From: Neorhizobium sp. UBA7851
GTDB taxonomy: Bacteria; Pseudomonadota; Alphaproteobacteria; Rhizobiales; Rhizobiaceae
NCBI GenBank assembly: GCA_002500765.1
Contig: DLSX01000081.1
Location: 5,582-69,581 of the forward strand
Reading direction: 5' to 3'
Length of the DNA: 64,000 bases
Below, piece by piece: positions 1 through 9,048 of the stretch. The stretch's first letter is position 1. Each line of letters begins with the position of its first letter. Below the pieces are notes generated by a model, which was not told the origin of the DNA, ran no database searches, and saw nothing but the letters and a program-made list of their open reading frames with translations. Made by a program: the position numbers and the translations under genes.

Positions 1-561
1 AGCCGCGCACTGGGTAAGAATGCGCGCGCCTGCACGCCTGGCCGCATTGGCCATGGCGACGGCTGCGATGGTCGGCTCGGCCCGCCCGTCCGAGGGCGTG
101 TGCAGACCACCGATCAATCCACCGGAGGAGCCAGGCAGAAGTGCAGTAACCTGCTGACCGGTCAGCATCTGGGAATCCAGACCGTAGGCCTTGCCCTTTT
201 CGTACCAGCTGCCCCAGATTTCCATGTCGCGCTTGTTATAGCAGAGATAGGTTATGCCGGTTCTGCGCCAGCCGGTTTCTTCTCCGGTCCGTTCGTTCAT
301 CTGCGACCAAAGCCGCAGGCTCGCCATGGTGAGAGGCAGCTCGGCTGCGTCACGGCCCATCTGCCGTGTCCAGCCCCAGTTACGAGCGGACTGCTCACCG
401 GCTACCACGCCCTTTTCCACCACGACGACGGATACACCGCGCTCCGCAAGCGTCAGCGCCGTGGTGATACCGATGATCCCTCCACCGATGACGACGACAT
501 CGGCCTGAGCAGGGAAATCTGCATCGCCCCTAAATGGGGAAAGCGGAATGGAAAGGGACAT
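1..561 (-). CDS. FAD-dependent amino-acid oxidase (DadA-like), N-terminal part only
   Basis: Partial gene: the ATG is at 561-559 and 187 codons are read before the left edge. Residues about 19-24 form the dinucleotide-binding VVVIGGGIIG stretch, followed by an acidic-strand VVVVEKG and an ARNWGW-type segment typical of the DAO/DadA/GlpD fold. The family oxidises amino acids or secondary amines to imines with FAD. It is the last visible gene of the leftward operon that starts at 7113, 83 bp after the RidA gene. A second DAO-type flavoprotein lies in the same operon (2563-3879), so the substrate may be oxidised at two steps. Exact substrate cannot be read from sequence. Confidence 0.8.
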   Translation of the reverse strand, partial: MSLSIPLSPFRGDADFPAQADVVVIGGGIIGITTALTLAERGVSVVVVEKGVVAGEQSARNWGWTRQMGRDAAELPLTMASLRLWSQMNERTGEETGWRRTGITYLCYNKRDMEIWGSWYEKGKAYGLDSQMLTGQQVTALLPGSSGGLIGGLHTPSDGRAEPTIAAVAMANAARRAGARILTQCAA

Positions 562-644
562 GGAAACGGGTCTTTCGAAAATGGTGAGAAGGCATCGGGC
601 GCCCTGTTGCAGGCAAAAGATCCGACCCGATGCCCGATGACGTT

Positions 645-1070
645 TTAGAGATCGATCTTGATGTATTTGGCTTTTGCGTTGCCGACGCCGCGATAGGCGG
701 TCACTTCGATTTCCACGCGATATTCGCCTGCCAGCGGTGTCGCCGTTATCGTCGATGCCGGATCGATGCCACGGAATTTGTCGCCGAGAACGGCAAGAAC
801 CGCTTCCTTGTCTTCCGCACGCGGGATGGCGACGCACGAGCGCACAACGTCGCCGAGCGTTGCGCCAACGGAGGCGAGAGCACCTTCGATATTCTTGAAG
901 CACTGTAATGTCTGCTCCCGAATGTCAGGCGACAGGACGCGGGTCTTGTAGTCGATGCCGGCCGTGTTGGAGACCAATATCATGTCGCCGACGGTGACGA
1001 CGCGCGAATAGCTGGCCTTCTCTTCATAGAGGCTGCTGGACTTGATCTTGGTAACTTCGAGGTCGCTCAT
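645..1070 (-). CDS. RidA (YjgF/YER057c/UK114) family protein
   Basis: 141 residues, the usual single-domain RidA length. It carries the family pattern of a central strand with DMILVSNTAGID, a helix with TLQCFKNIEGALASVGA, and a C-terminal VEIEVTAYRG strand. RidA proteins hydrolyse reactive enamine/imine products of PLP enzymes and flavin oxidases to ketones and ammonia. Lying between two flavoprotein oxidases and a lyase, it probably clears the imine formed by the neighbouring oxidases. The ATG at 1070 has a good AAGGAG site just upstream. It lacks the classic RNPxA(x)GPYSxA catalytic-arginine context near the C-terminus in its standard form, so it may belong to a non-archetypal Rid subgroup. 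Confidence 0.82.
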   Translation of the reverse strand: MSDLEVTKIKSSSLYEEKASYSRVVTVGDMILVSNTAGIDYKTRVLSPDIREQTLQCFKNIEGALASVGATLGDVVRSCVAIPRAEDKEAVLAVLGDKFRGIDPASTITATPLAGEYRVEIEVTAYRGVGNAKAKYIKIDL

Positions 1071-1111
1071 GTTATCTCCTTGATCTATAGAGGTAAAAAA
1101 ATAATCGTGCG

Positions 1112-2539
1112 TCAGCGACGGCTGCGATTTTTGAACTCCGAGATCAGACGCTCGGCCCGCTCGGGATGAGCGAAAGCAGCAATGTCGGAGAAAAGGAATT
1201 CCGCTTCGTCTTCACCCATCAAACCCAAGGCCACAGAAGCTGCGCCGATCGGGATGCCGTGCTTGGCGGCATATTTCGCCACCGCGGACGCAGACGGGTA
1301 GCCATAGATCGATGCAAGAGCGGTCGACAGTGCCAGTGATCCCGACGCATCAGCCAGACCAATATCCGCATTCACCTCAATGCCGGCGATACATTTGGTG
1401 ACAAAGAGCGGGATCGCCCGGCGCATCAGACGAATGGACTCGCTGACCGCTTCGAGAATGATGGATTCCCACACGTTGAGATCCAGTTCTCCCTCGGCCG
1501 CGCGCGTTACCGTCGCATCGTTACCGATCACCCGGAATGCCACCTGCATCATCATTTCCGGCATGACCGGATTGACTTTACCGGGCATGATCGATGAACC
1601 GGGCTGCACCGCTGGCAGATTTATCTCGCCGAGCCCTGCTCGCGGGCCAGACGACATCAAACGCAGATCGGCAGAAAGCTTGGAAAGCGTCACGGCAACC
1701 GCCTTCAGGGTGGCGGATACTTTCAGCCAATGATCGGCGTTCTGTAGCGCGTCGAATAAGTTCTTCTCAGCGTGGAACGCCTTGCCAGTCAGGCCCGAAA
1801 GCTCTTCGAAGACAACCTGCCGGTATTGTGCCGACGCGCCAAAGGATGTGCCAATCGCGGTCGCTCCAAGCGGCAGGCCGAGACACGAAATTTCCAGCCC
1901 GTCGATCTCGGCGATCTGACGCTCGAATGCCGAACGATAGCCGGAAAATTGCTGGCCGAAGGTGATCGGCAAGGCGTCTTGTAGGCAGGTGCGGCCCAGC
2001 TTGACCACGCCCGCCAATGCCTCTTCTTTCTCGCGAAGCGAGCCAAGAAGAACAATCAGGCTTTCCTTCAGGCCGGCAAGCTCGCCTCCGACAGCGATTT
2101 TCATCGCCGACGGAATGACGTCATTGGTCGATTGCCCCATATTGACATGGGTATTGGGGTGAACCGGATCTGCCCCCTTTCGGCCGGACAGAATTTCGCT
2201 CGCACGGTTGGCGAGAACCTCGTTGACGTTCATGTTGGCTGCCGTACCGCCGCCGCCATGGTATATATCGACAGGGTAGTCCTGGCGCCGAATACCGGCC
2301 AACTGTTCTGCAGCGGCGGCATCGATCGCGTCGGCAATCTCGACTTCAAGCTCGCCGGAGCTTCGGTTCGCACGCGCGGCGGCCTGCTTGATCAGGATGA
2401 TGGCAGCAACGAAACCTTCGATATCCGCTATGCTACGGCCTGAGATCGAAAAATTCTCGATCGCACGAACGGTCTGAATGCCATAGGCCACATCATCAGC
2501 AAGGTGCCGCGTGCCGAGCGCATCCTCTTCAATACGCAT
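1112..2539 (-). CDS. Aspartase/fumarase-superfamily lyase (aspartate ammonia-lyase-like)
   Basis: 475 residues from ATG 2539; an in-frame upstream extension overlaps the preceding gene and is not used. The superfamily signature GSSIMPGKVNP is at about residues 314-324, with GGGGTAANMNVNEV at about 95-108, an MGQSTND active-site loop at about 134-140 and GRTCLQDALPITFGQQF at about 182-198, all closer to aspartase than to fumarase. The reaction would be reversible anti-elimination of ammonia or an amine from aspartate or an N-substituted aspartate, giving fumarate. It sits 23 bp after the flavoprotein gene in an amino-acid transport operon. N-substituted-aspartate lyases (for example iminodisuccinate lyase) are in the same superfamily, so substrate is open. 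Confidence 0.8.
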   Translation of the reverse strand: MRIEEDALGTRHLADDVAYGIQTVRAIENFSISGRSIADIEGFVAAIILIKQAAARANRSSGELEVEIADAIDAAAAEQLAGIRRQDYPVDIYHGGGGTAANMNVNEVLANRASEILSGRKGADPVHPNTHVNMGQSTNDVIPSAMKIAVGGELAGLKESLIVLLGSLREKEEALAGVVKLGRTCLQDALPITFGQQFSGYRSAFERQIAEIDGLEISCLGLPLGATAIGTSFGASAQYRQVVFEELSGLTGKAFHAEKNLFDALQNADHWLKVSATLKAVAVTLSKLSADLRLMSSGPRAGLGEINLPAVQPGSSIMPGKVNPVMPEMMMQVAFRVIGNDATVTRAAEGELDLNVWESIILEAVSESIRLMRRAIPLFVTKCIAGIEVNADIGLADASGSLALSTALASIYGYPSASAVAKYAAKHGIPIGAASVALGLMGEDEAEFLFSDIAAFAHPERAERLISEFKNRSRR

Positions 2540-2562
2540 GCCGTTAACCGCCCTTTCCAACC

Positions 2563-3879
2563 TTAGCGGCCCGGACGGTCGAGGAAATCCCGCAGGCGAT
2601 ACCAGCCGGTGAAGGCTGGCAGGAACCATGGCTTTCCGGAATAGAAAGGAACCGGAGTGAATTTCTCGCGGTCGAAGGCGGATGGCATATTCTGCTCGCC
2701 GAGTATCTTTCTGGCAGTCTGGTAGCCGAGATAGGTCATCAGCGCGACGCCGTTGCCGTTGCAGCCAACGGCGAAATTGGCGCCGTCGCGCTCACCGATA
2801 TGCGCAAGCTTGTCCACGGTCATGGCGACGCTGCCGACCCATGAATGAGTAATCTTGACACCCGCAAGCTGCGGCCAGATCACCAGCATGCGGGCGTAAA
2901 TCCGCTTTGCCGCCTGCCTTTCCGACATCTCGAAAACCCCAGGACGAGAACCGAACAGCAGCCGGGTGCCATCCGGCGAGACACGGCTGTAGATCAGGTC
3001 GCGGCGAGTGTCGGATACCATGCGCGACTGGGGAATGAGTTCGGCGAGAAGGTCCGCGGGCAGCGGCTCCGTGGCGATCTGATAACTCTTCACTGGAACC
3101 AGTCGGCGCGCCAGCTCCGGCGTTGCATCGGCGTCTGTATAACCGTTGGTGGCAACGATCACATTGGTGGCGCGTATGCTGCCGCGCACCGTCGGCACGA
3201 TCTTTTCGCCGTTCGGACCATCCTTGACGATGCCGGCGCGGGCATGCGAGCGCAGCATGACGCCCGCTGCCTTGGCACGCTCTCGCAGCGCCCTGTGATA
3301 CAGGCCCGGATGGAGACCGCCATATTCATCGATCACCATGCCGCCATGATAATAATCGGAACCGATAACCTCGCGCTGGTGATTTCGGTCGAAATAATGC
3401 ACGTGAACACCAGTCTTTTCCGACAGCAGTGCACCGTGACGTTTCAGCGTTTCGAAATCACTGGCCGTATTGGCGCCGAAAAAGCGGCCCTTGAGCTCGA
3501 GGCCGGCATCGAGCTTTTCGGTCTCGACCAGCGTCTTCATATATTCGAAGCTCTCGTTACTCTCGCCGATCAGCCTGGAAATAAGGGCGGGATCAATGCC
3601 CTTGATGGCACCACCCACGACCAGCTTCTGGCCGCTCGACACCATGCCGCCCGAACGTGTGGAACAACCGGATCCAATCCGGTCGCTATCCAGCACCACG
3701 ACTGAGCGCCCGGCCCGTGCAAGGTGCGTCGCTGCGTTTATTCCGGCATAACCGGACCCGACAACAACCACATCCACTTTCTCAGGCAGCGGATCCAGAT
3801 CGGTTTCCGGCTCAGCCGCCTCCCACCAATAGGGAGCTTCCTTGAAATCCTCGGAATAAATGTCGTCAAAACGGGGCAT
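2563..3879 (-). CDS. FAD-dependent oxidoreductase, DAO family (PuuB-like)
   Basis: 438 residues from ATG 3879 (an in-frame TTG six bases upstream is also possible). After a leader with YWWEAAEP, typical of gamma-glutamylputrescine-oxidase-like proteins, residues about 37-50 hold the VVVVGSGYAGINAA nucleotide-binding motif, then VVLDSDRIGSGCSTRSGG, a segment where related enzymes place the flavin. The C-terminus has GCNGNGVALMTYLG, the second FAD-contact region. Such enzymes oxidise primary or secondary amines or amino acids with oxygen. It follows the ABC ATPase gene by 122 bp in the same direction, so the imported compound is the likely substrate. Confidence 0.83.
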   Translation of the reverse strand: MPRFDDIYSEDFKEAPYWWEAAEPETDLDPLPEKVDVVVVGSGYAGINAATHLARAGRSVVVLDSDRIGSGCSTRSGGMVSSGQKLVVGGAIKGIDPALISRLIGESNESFEYMKTLVETEKLDAGLELKGRFFGANTASDFETLKRHGALLSEKTGVHVHYFDRNHQREVIGSDYYHGGMVIDEYGGLHPGLYHRALRERAKAAGVMLRSHARAGIVKDGPNGEKIVPTVRGSIRATNVIVATNGYTDADATPELARRLVPVKSYQIATEPLPADLLAELIPQSRMVSDTRRDLIYSRVSPDGTRLLFGSRPGVFEMSERQAAKRIYARMLVIWPQLAGVKITHSWVGSVAMTVDKLAHIGERDGANFAVGCNGNGVALMTYLGYQTARKILGEQNMPSAFDREKFTPVPFYSGKPWFLPAFTGWYRLRDFLDRPGR

Positions 3880-4001
3880 GGTCAATCGAGCAACAACGCT
3901 CGCCTTTCATGAAACGCAATCGGCAAAGGGAGTGCCTCATCGCCCTCCCCACTTGCCGGCACCTGGATGCGGACTTGGCAGTGCCCAGCCCGCATGCTTG
4001 C

Positions 4002-4748
4002 TTAAAGAACTTGGCCCAGAAACTCGCGCAGGCGCGGATCCTGCGGGTTGTCGAAGAATTCGGCCGGCGGCGCGCTTTCTACAATCCGGCCATGATCGGT
4101 GAAGCACACTCGATGGGATACTTCCCTCGCAAACTTCATCTCATGGGTGACAAGCACGCAGGTCAGGCCCTCTTCCACAAGTTCACGGATAGTGAAAAGG
4201 ACTTCCTTCACGGTCTCCGGATCGAGCGCAGCGGTGACCTCATCGAACAGGATGATGTCCGGCTGCATCGCGAGAGCTCTCGCGATTGCAATACGCTGCT
4301 GCTGGCCACCGGATAGCTGTCCCGGATAGCTGTCGGCTTTTTCCGAAAGGCGCACCTTTTTCAAAAGCTTGCGAGCACGGTCCTCGACCTCGCGCTTGTC
4401 GTGACCCAACACCTGAACAGGTGCCATCATGATGTTTTCGAGCGCTGTGCGATGCGGGAAGAGGTTATATTGCTGAAACACCATCGCCACCTGATGGCGC
4501 AGCGGCCGCATAGCCTTTTCAGTCGTCAATTCGTGAACCCGATGGGATCCGACGCGGATCGAACCGCTGTCGATCGGCATCAAGCCGTTGATGCAGCGCA
4601 GGATGGTCGATTTTCCCGATCCCGAAGGACCGATGATGCAGACGGCTTCGCCTTTGTCCACGGCGAGCGAAATGCCCTTGAGAACCTCGAATGTGCCGAA
4701 GGATTTGCGGATATCGTCGATTTCGATCAGAGCGTTGGAACGGTTCAT
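4002..4748 (-). CDS. Polar amino acid ABC transporter, ATP-binding protein (GlnQ type)
   Basis: 248 residues from ATG 4748. Walker [10 protein letters not shown], signature [15 protein letters not shown] and Walker B IILFDEVTAALDPE are all present, as in the PAAT family; the usual [10 protein letters not shown] reads DEVTAALDPE here, a common variant. It energises uptake by the two permeases encoded just upstream. The start overlaps the stop of the permease gene by four bases (ATGA), so translation is coupled. It is the fourth gene of the operon that starts with the binding protein at 7113. Confidence 0.93.
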   Translation of the reverse strand: MNRSNALIEIDDIRKSFGTFEVLKGISLAVDKGEAVCIIGPSGSGKSTILRCINGLMPIDSGSIRVGSHRVHELTTEKAMRPLRHQVAMVFQQYNLFPHRTALENIMMAPVQVLGHDKREVEDRARKLLKKVRLSEKADSYPGQLSGGQQQRIAIARALAMQPDIILFDEVTAALDPETVKEVLFTIRELVEEGLTCVLVTHEMKFAREVSHRVCFTDHGRIVESAPPAEFFDNPQDPRLREFLGQVL

Positions 4749-5557
4749 AGATTGTCTCCTTTGACGGCACGCTCCAGACGCCGCGCGAAAACCGCGATGG
4801 GGTAGCAATAGGCGAAAAAGAGGAAGAGGATGGTGATGTAGAAGTAGACGATGGCGCGCTCGCTCTCCATCGCCAGCGATGTGTTCAGGATCGTCAGGAC
4901 GTCCTGGATACCCGTCACCGTGGCAAGAGCCGTTGCAATCATCAGCAGGGCGTAAAGGTTCATCCAGCCCGGGATCATCCGACGAAACGCCTGAGGCAGG
5001 ATGACGTAACGATAGATTTGCGTCGTCGTATAACCGAGCGACCGTGAAGCTTCCCACTGGCCGCTATGAATGGATTGTACGGCACCACGAATGACTTCGG
5101 AAAAGTTGGCGCCGGTCGGCAGGGCCAGACCGATCACGGCCTTCACGAAAGGCGGGAACGGAACGCTCATTCCAAAAAGGTGGACTTCGAACGGAATGAT
5201 GTAGAGCATCGCGAAGAGCAGCACGAGCCACGGGGAGTTGCGCAGGAAGTTCATCACCGCGAGAGACGGAATCCTGACGAGCGCCGATCTGGACAGTGTT
5301 GCCAAACCGAGGATCGTGCCGAGAGTGGTCGCCAGCGCCATCGATGCAATGGACAACATGATGTTCAGCGCAAAGCCGCCGTTGACAGGCCAACCCGAGC
5401 CCGAGCCGGTCAGGATGAGTGGCAAGCGGATTGCCACGCGCGCCCACTGTTCGGATCCTCCGGCCAGAGCATCCATGGTGATCCATGCGATGACGACCAG
5501 GACGATGAACAGAAGGACAAAGCGCTTCTTGTTTTCGTAGGTAAGAATTGAGCTCAT
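4745..5557 (-). CDS. Polar amino acid ABC transporter permease
   Basis: 270 residues from ATG 5557. It has five or more hydrophobic segments and the permease EAA-type loop EASRSLGYTTTQIYRYVILPQAFRRMIPGW, which docks on the ATPase. An N-terminal segment FVLLFIVLVVIAWITM is a membrane anchor, followed by a periplasmic stretch before the conserved TMD core at about residue 65. A much longer reading frame upstream in the same phase is not used because it runs through the preceding permease gene. It pairs with the permease ending at 5560, two bases away. Confidence 0.92.
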   Translation of the reverse strand: MSSILTYENKKRFVLLFIVLVVIAWITMDALAGGSEQWARVAIRLPLILTGSGSGWPVNGGFALNIMLSIASMALATTLGTILGLATLSRSALVRIPSLAVMNFLRNSPWLVLLFAMLYIIPFEVHLFGMSVPFPPFVKAVIGLALPTGANFSEVIRGAVQSIHSGQWEASRSLGYTTTQIYRYVILPQAFRRMIPGWMNLYALLMIATALATVTGIQDVLTILNTSLAMESERAIVYFYITILFLFFAYCYPIAVFARRLERAVKGDNL

Positions 5558-5559
5558 GA

Positions 5560-6276
5560 TCAATGCCCCGCTCCATAGCCGGGGAAAGCCATCCAGCGTT
5601 CCAGCCGCGACATCGCAAACGTGATGACTGAAACCAGAGCCACATAGATGACAAGGATCAGCAGCATCACTTCCAGCGTACGCAGGTTGTCGTTGTAGAT
5701 CTGTCCCGCGTAATACATCAGCTCCGGCACCGTGATGACGGAGGCCTGCGATGTCGTCTTGAACAGATTGGTCAGAATATTGGTGAGCGCAGGAAGACAT
5801 ATGCGCGTCGCAATCGGTGCTTCGACACGCCAGAACCGTGACCACCGACTGTAGCCGAGCGAGCGCGCAGCTTCGATAATGGAACGCGGCATTGTTTCGA
5901 TGCCCGAACGAAATGCCTCGATAGCAAGCGCCCCGCCAAAAAGACTGAGCGAAATCGCGGCGCAAGCAAATGCGCTGAGCAGCGGCATCGACAGGCCCGT
6001 TGCCGGATCCGTCACCTTCAAGCCGAGGGTCGACAGCGTGAAATAGGCAAACAGCATCTGCAGAAGCGGCGGCGTATTGCGGAAGAACTCGACGAAGAGT
6101 TCAACAAGCGCTTCCAGCCAGAAAATCCGCAGCGTCAACGCCAGCGCACCGAGCATGCCGATGATAACTGCGGCGACCGATGAGATCGCCGCAAGTTCGA
6201 TTGTGTTGGTGACGCCTACCAGCAGCCACTGCTGGTAGGCCGGGTCACCAAGCCAGGAAAAATCAAGACCGGACAA
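5560..6276 (-). CDS. Polar amino acid ABC transporter permease, TTG start
   Basis: 238 residues. The initiation codon appears to be TTG at 6276-6274, with a GAGAG element a few bases upstream; no ATG fits before the first membrane segment. Residues 17-60 form the first transmembrane region and the C-terminal half contains EAARSLGYSRWSRFWRVEAPIATRICLPAL, the ATPase-docking loop. This is the partner of the permease at 4745-5557; PAAT transporters use a pair of such subunits. It follows the binding-protein gene after 18 bp. Confidence 0.9.
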   Translation of the reverse strand: MSGLDFSWLGDPAYQQWLLVGVTNTIELAAISSVAAVIIGMLGALALTLRIFWLEALVELFVEFFRNTPPLLQMLFAYFTLSTLGLKVTDPATGLSMPLLSAFACAAISLSLFGGALAIEAFRSGIETMPRSIIEAARSLGYSRWSRFWRVEAPIATRICLPALTNILTNLFKTTSQASVITVPELMYYAGQIYNDNLRTLEVMLLILVIYVALVSVITFAMSRLERWMAFPGYGAGH

Positions 6277-6294
6277 TGGCTCTCTCGATCCGAC

Positions 6295-7113
6295 TTACTT
6301 GGCCGAAGCGGCAGCTTTGGCACGCTGCGCGATGTAATCGGAAGCCGGCATACCGAATTTGGTTTCCCACTCGATCAACTTGCCTTCGCCTTCCGCCTTG
6401 TGGATCGCCTTGTCCACGGCTTCGCGGAATGCGGTTTCGTCTTTGCGAAGCCCGCCGGCCATCGGTGCGAATTCATAAGGCGCAACTGCAATCTTGTAGT
6501 TTGACCAGTCCGGCTCACGCAGTTTCATGCGCAGCGTCATGTCGTCGAAGACCATACCAACGCAGCGATTGTCCTTGAGCGCACGATAGGCTTCCGGCTG
6601 GCTTTTGAAGTTGACCAGCTGGATGCCGAATTCTTCTGTCATCTTCTTGTTGAAGTAAGAGCCCTGGATACCGCAGACCGGGCGTCCCTTGAGTTCTTCC
6701 CACTTGCTCAATGTCGCGCCGCCAGCCATCAGCACGGACGGACCGCCTGCGGAAACGTACTGGGTGGTGAAGTCGATAACCTTTTCGCGCTCCGGCGTAA
6801 TGCCCAGCGTCGCAAAAATCACGTCGATACGACCAGCTGTCAGGAATTCGATACGGTTTGCAGCGACCACAGGAACGAGTTCGATCTTGTCCTCCGAACC
6901 CAACAGTTCCTTGGCTACATATTTCGCGAGTTCGATTTCAAAGCCTACGGTCTCGCCCTTGTCGTTGAGATAGCCGTAAGGCGCATAGTCGTTCTTGACG
7001 CCGACGATCAGCTTGTCGCGGGCTTTGATGTCGGCAAGCGTATCCGCCATGGCCGTGCTTGCGGACAGCGCAGCAACGACGGCGATTGCAGACATAAGGG
7101 CAGTCTTGATCAT
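6295..7113 (-). CDS. Polar amino acid ABC transporter, periplasmic substrate-binding protein
   Basis: 272 residues from ATG 7113. A signal peptide of about 23 residues ends at STAMA before DTLADIKARDKLIVGVKNDYAPYGYLN, the typical start of family 3 solute-binding proteins. The later GFEIELAKYVAKEL, DVIFATLGITPEREKVIDFT and GSYFNKKM segments are standard for amino-acid binders. First gene of the leftward operon that carries oxidases, a lyase and RidA, so the ligand is probably an amino acid or an N-substituted amino acid. Unlike the other binding-protein genes of this window it has no hairpin behind it. Confidence 0.93.
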   Translation of the reverse strand: MIKTALMSAIAVVAALSASTAMADTLADIKARDKLIVGVKNDYAPYGYLNDKGETVGFEIELAKYVAKELLGSEDKIELVPVVAANRIEFLTAGRIDVIFATLGITPEREKVIDFTTQYVSAGGPSVLMAGGATLSKWEELKGRPVCGIQGSYFNKKMTEEFGIQLVNFKSQPEAYRALKDNRCVGMVFDDMTLRMKLREPDWSNYKIAVAPYEFAPMAGGLRKDETAFREAVDKAIHKAEGEGKLIEWETKFGMPASDYIAQRAKAAASAK

Positions 7114-7291
7114 GCTAGTTCCCCATATTCCTTTAGCAGGATTTCCACCCGCTGTGACGACTGGCCTGGGCTTCTTTATAGCCGCAAGATTAGGGCGCCC
7201 AATTATTAGACAATTTCTCGGGTGACCCAATAATCATCGTTGAACAGCGAAAATTCTCATTATACAAGATAACAATCGTCAATTTTTCATA

Positions 7292-8074
7292 ATGTGGAAT
7301 TTTATGCCTGAAGCAAAACATTCGTCTTCGACAGGCGCGCAACTTCTGGATCGCGCCGTAATCCTTTTGGACCTGGTCGCGAACGGCGGCGTGAACGGCG
7401 TGACGCTAAAAGATTTGACGGCTGTTTCAGGTCTCAATACGGCGACGTGTCACAGAATATTAAACACGCTTGTCGGTCATAAGCTGTTGGCAAGAGACGA
7501 TAAAAAGCGCTGTTACAGGCTGGGTGCCCGTATGGCTATTTATGGAGCCCGCGCGGCTCGTGGTCCTGGCATAATCAGCAGTTATGATGCAGCTTTGACG
7601 CGTATCCGTCGCCGAACCGGCGATACGATCCACCTGATGGTGAGGCTCAATCATGATTCAGTCTGTCTTGACAGGCGCGATGGCGAGTGCGTCGTGCCGA
7701 CCTTGACAGGATCGATCGGCGGAGCTGTGGCGCTCGGGGTCGGTCCCGGCTCCATCGCAATGCTCGCCTATCTCGACGAAGACGAGCAGGAATTTATCAT
7801 CCGTGCAAATGCCGAACGCTATGCGTCCTATCGCGATCTCAATCCGGACAAGGTTCGCAAACTGATCGCCGACACGCGCGAAAGAGGTTATGCAATCGAT
7901 GTCGGTGAGCTAATTCCGGGAATTGCCGGGGTGTCCGTGCCGATTTTCACGGACGGCACCAAAGCCAGCGCATCGCTCGGCTTCACATTGCTATGCGCAA
8001 AATTGACACCAGGTGCTCTGCATCAATATGCGCTTATGTTGAAAGAAGAGATCGCCTTAGTCCCCCACGGCTAG
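7292..8074 (+). CDS. IclR family transcriptional regulator
   Basis: 260 residues if the ATG at 7292 is used; a second in-frame ATG lies at 7304 and neither has a strong ribosome site. Residues about 14-75 form the IclR winged helix (LLDRAVILLDLVANGG, then TLKDLTAVSGLNTATCHRILNTLVGHKLL), and the rest is the ligand-binding GAF-like domain (GYAIDVGELIPGIAGVSVPIF). It is divergent from the amino-acid operon across a 178-bp gap that is A+T-rich near its own start, so it most likely controls that operon and itself. Confidence 0.88.
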   Translation: MWNFMPEAKHSSSTGAQLLDRAVILLDLVANGGVNGVTLKDLTAVSGLNTATCHRILNTLVGHKLLARDDKKRCYRLGARMAIYGARAARGPGIISSYDAALTRIRRRTGDTIHLMVRLNHDSVCLDRRDGECVVPTLTGSIGGAVALGVGPGSIAMLAYLDEDEQEFIIRANAERYASYRDLNPDKVRKLIADTRERGYAIDVGELIPGIAGVSVPIFTDGTKASASLGFTLLCAKLTPGALHQYALMLKEEIALVPHG

Positions 8075-8254
8075 GAAACATTCTAATAGTAACAGCTTGA
8101 AGGGATATGAAACTCCGATCCAGATTAATCGTGGCCTTTCAGCAGTCCGGCATTCTCGCTTGCGAGCAGCCGCCTTTGATCCTGGAGTTGATGTATAGTG
8201 GCTCGAAGTTCGGACATAACGGATTTGGGAGGCAGGCCTTATCTCATGGAACGT

Positions 8255-9046
8255 TCACCCGTGAACCAAGACCCCGTAGCTGCGCCAGAGCACGTATAGG
8301 CTGACGCAGAACACGACGGTCCGGAAAATTCCGGCAAGGATACCTCGCCAGTCCGCCAGACGTGTTGCGGCCAGCGTTCCGACCATGCCGCCGCCAAGGC
8401 CACCGGCGATGAAGTAGGCGGCGGTTTGCCAGTCGATGTAACCGGATACGGCATAGTTCACGGCCGTTGTCATACCGAAGGTGCCGACGGCAAGAAGCGA
8501 TGTGCCGATGGCGTTAATCAGTGGCATGCCGGTGGCAAACAGCAATGCCGGCACGATGAGGAAGCCGCCGCCGATACCGAAGAAGCCGGCGGCGAACCCC
8601 GTCAGAAGTGCCATCGCGCCTGTTTTGCCATGCGTCCGCATCGTCAGCGATTGCGCCGAAGCTTCCGCCGCACTTCTCCCTCCCCGCATGGTGAAGCTGA
8701 CGAACATCATCAGCAGGCCGAACATGAAGAGCAGATGGCCGCCCTCCACGACCTTGCCGAGGCTGGAACCGAGATAGGCTCCGATCGAACCGGCGATGGC
8801 GAAGATGATGGCGCTTCGCCACCACACATGCCCCTTGGCGGCATGGCTGGCGAGATTGAGATAGGCATTGACCGACACGCCGAGCGCGCCGGTGCCGATC
8901 GCCATGTGAATGTCTCGCATCCCGACCGCATAGACGAGCAGCGGCGTCGCCAGGATAGAGCCGCCAGCGCCGATCAGCCCGAGCGTGAATCCGATCAGCG
9001 ATCCCGAAGCCAGCGCGACGAGAGCCTGGTGCAAGGCGAGATCCAT
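8255..9046 (-). CDS. TauE/SafE (TSUP) family sulfite/anion exporter
   Basis: 263 residues, seven or eight hydrophobic segments. The two family repeats are visible: GFTLGLIGAGGSILATPLLVYAVG near the N-terminus and GFAAGFFGIGGGFLIVPALLFATGMP after the middle loop. TSUP proteins move sulfite, sulfoacetate or other sulfur-containing anions across the inner membrane. The gene lies 2 bp after the persulfide-dioxygenase-like gene, so sulfite export is a reasonable role. Last gene of the three-gene cassette. Confidence 0.88.
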   Translation of the reverse strand: MDLALHQALVALASGSLIGFTLGLIGAGGSILATPLLVYAVGMRDIHMAIGTGALGVSVNAYLNLASHAAKGHVWWRSAIIFAIAGSIGAYLGSSLGKVVEGGHLLFMFGLLMMFVSFTMRGGRSAAEASAQSLTMRTHGKTGAMALLTGFAAGFFGIGGGFLIVPALLFATGMPLINAIGTSLLAVGTFGMTTAVNYAVSGYIDWQTAAYFIAGGLGGGMVGTLAATRLADWRGILAGIFRTVVFCVSLYVLWRSYGVLVHG

Positions 9047-9048
9047 GC

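Noticed and set aside
2845..3705. 286-codon open frame on the plus strand
   Set aside because: Antisense of the FAD oxidoreductase gene; no ribosome site and no domain.
8107..8304. 65-codon frame in the gap after the IclR gene
   Set aside because: No ribosome site, no similarity, and its second half is antisense to the end of the TauE/SafE gene. The 180-bp gap holds nothing else I can support.
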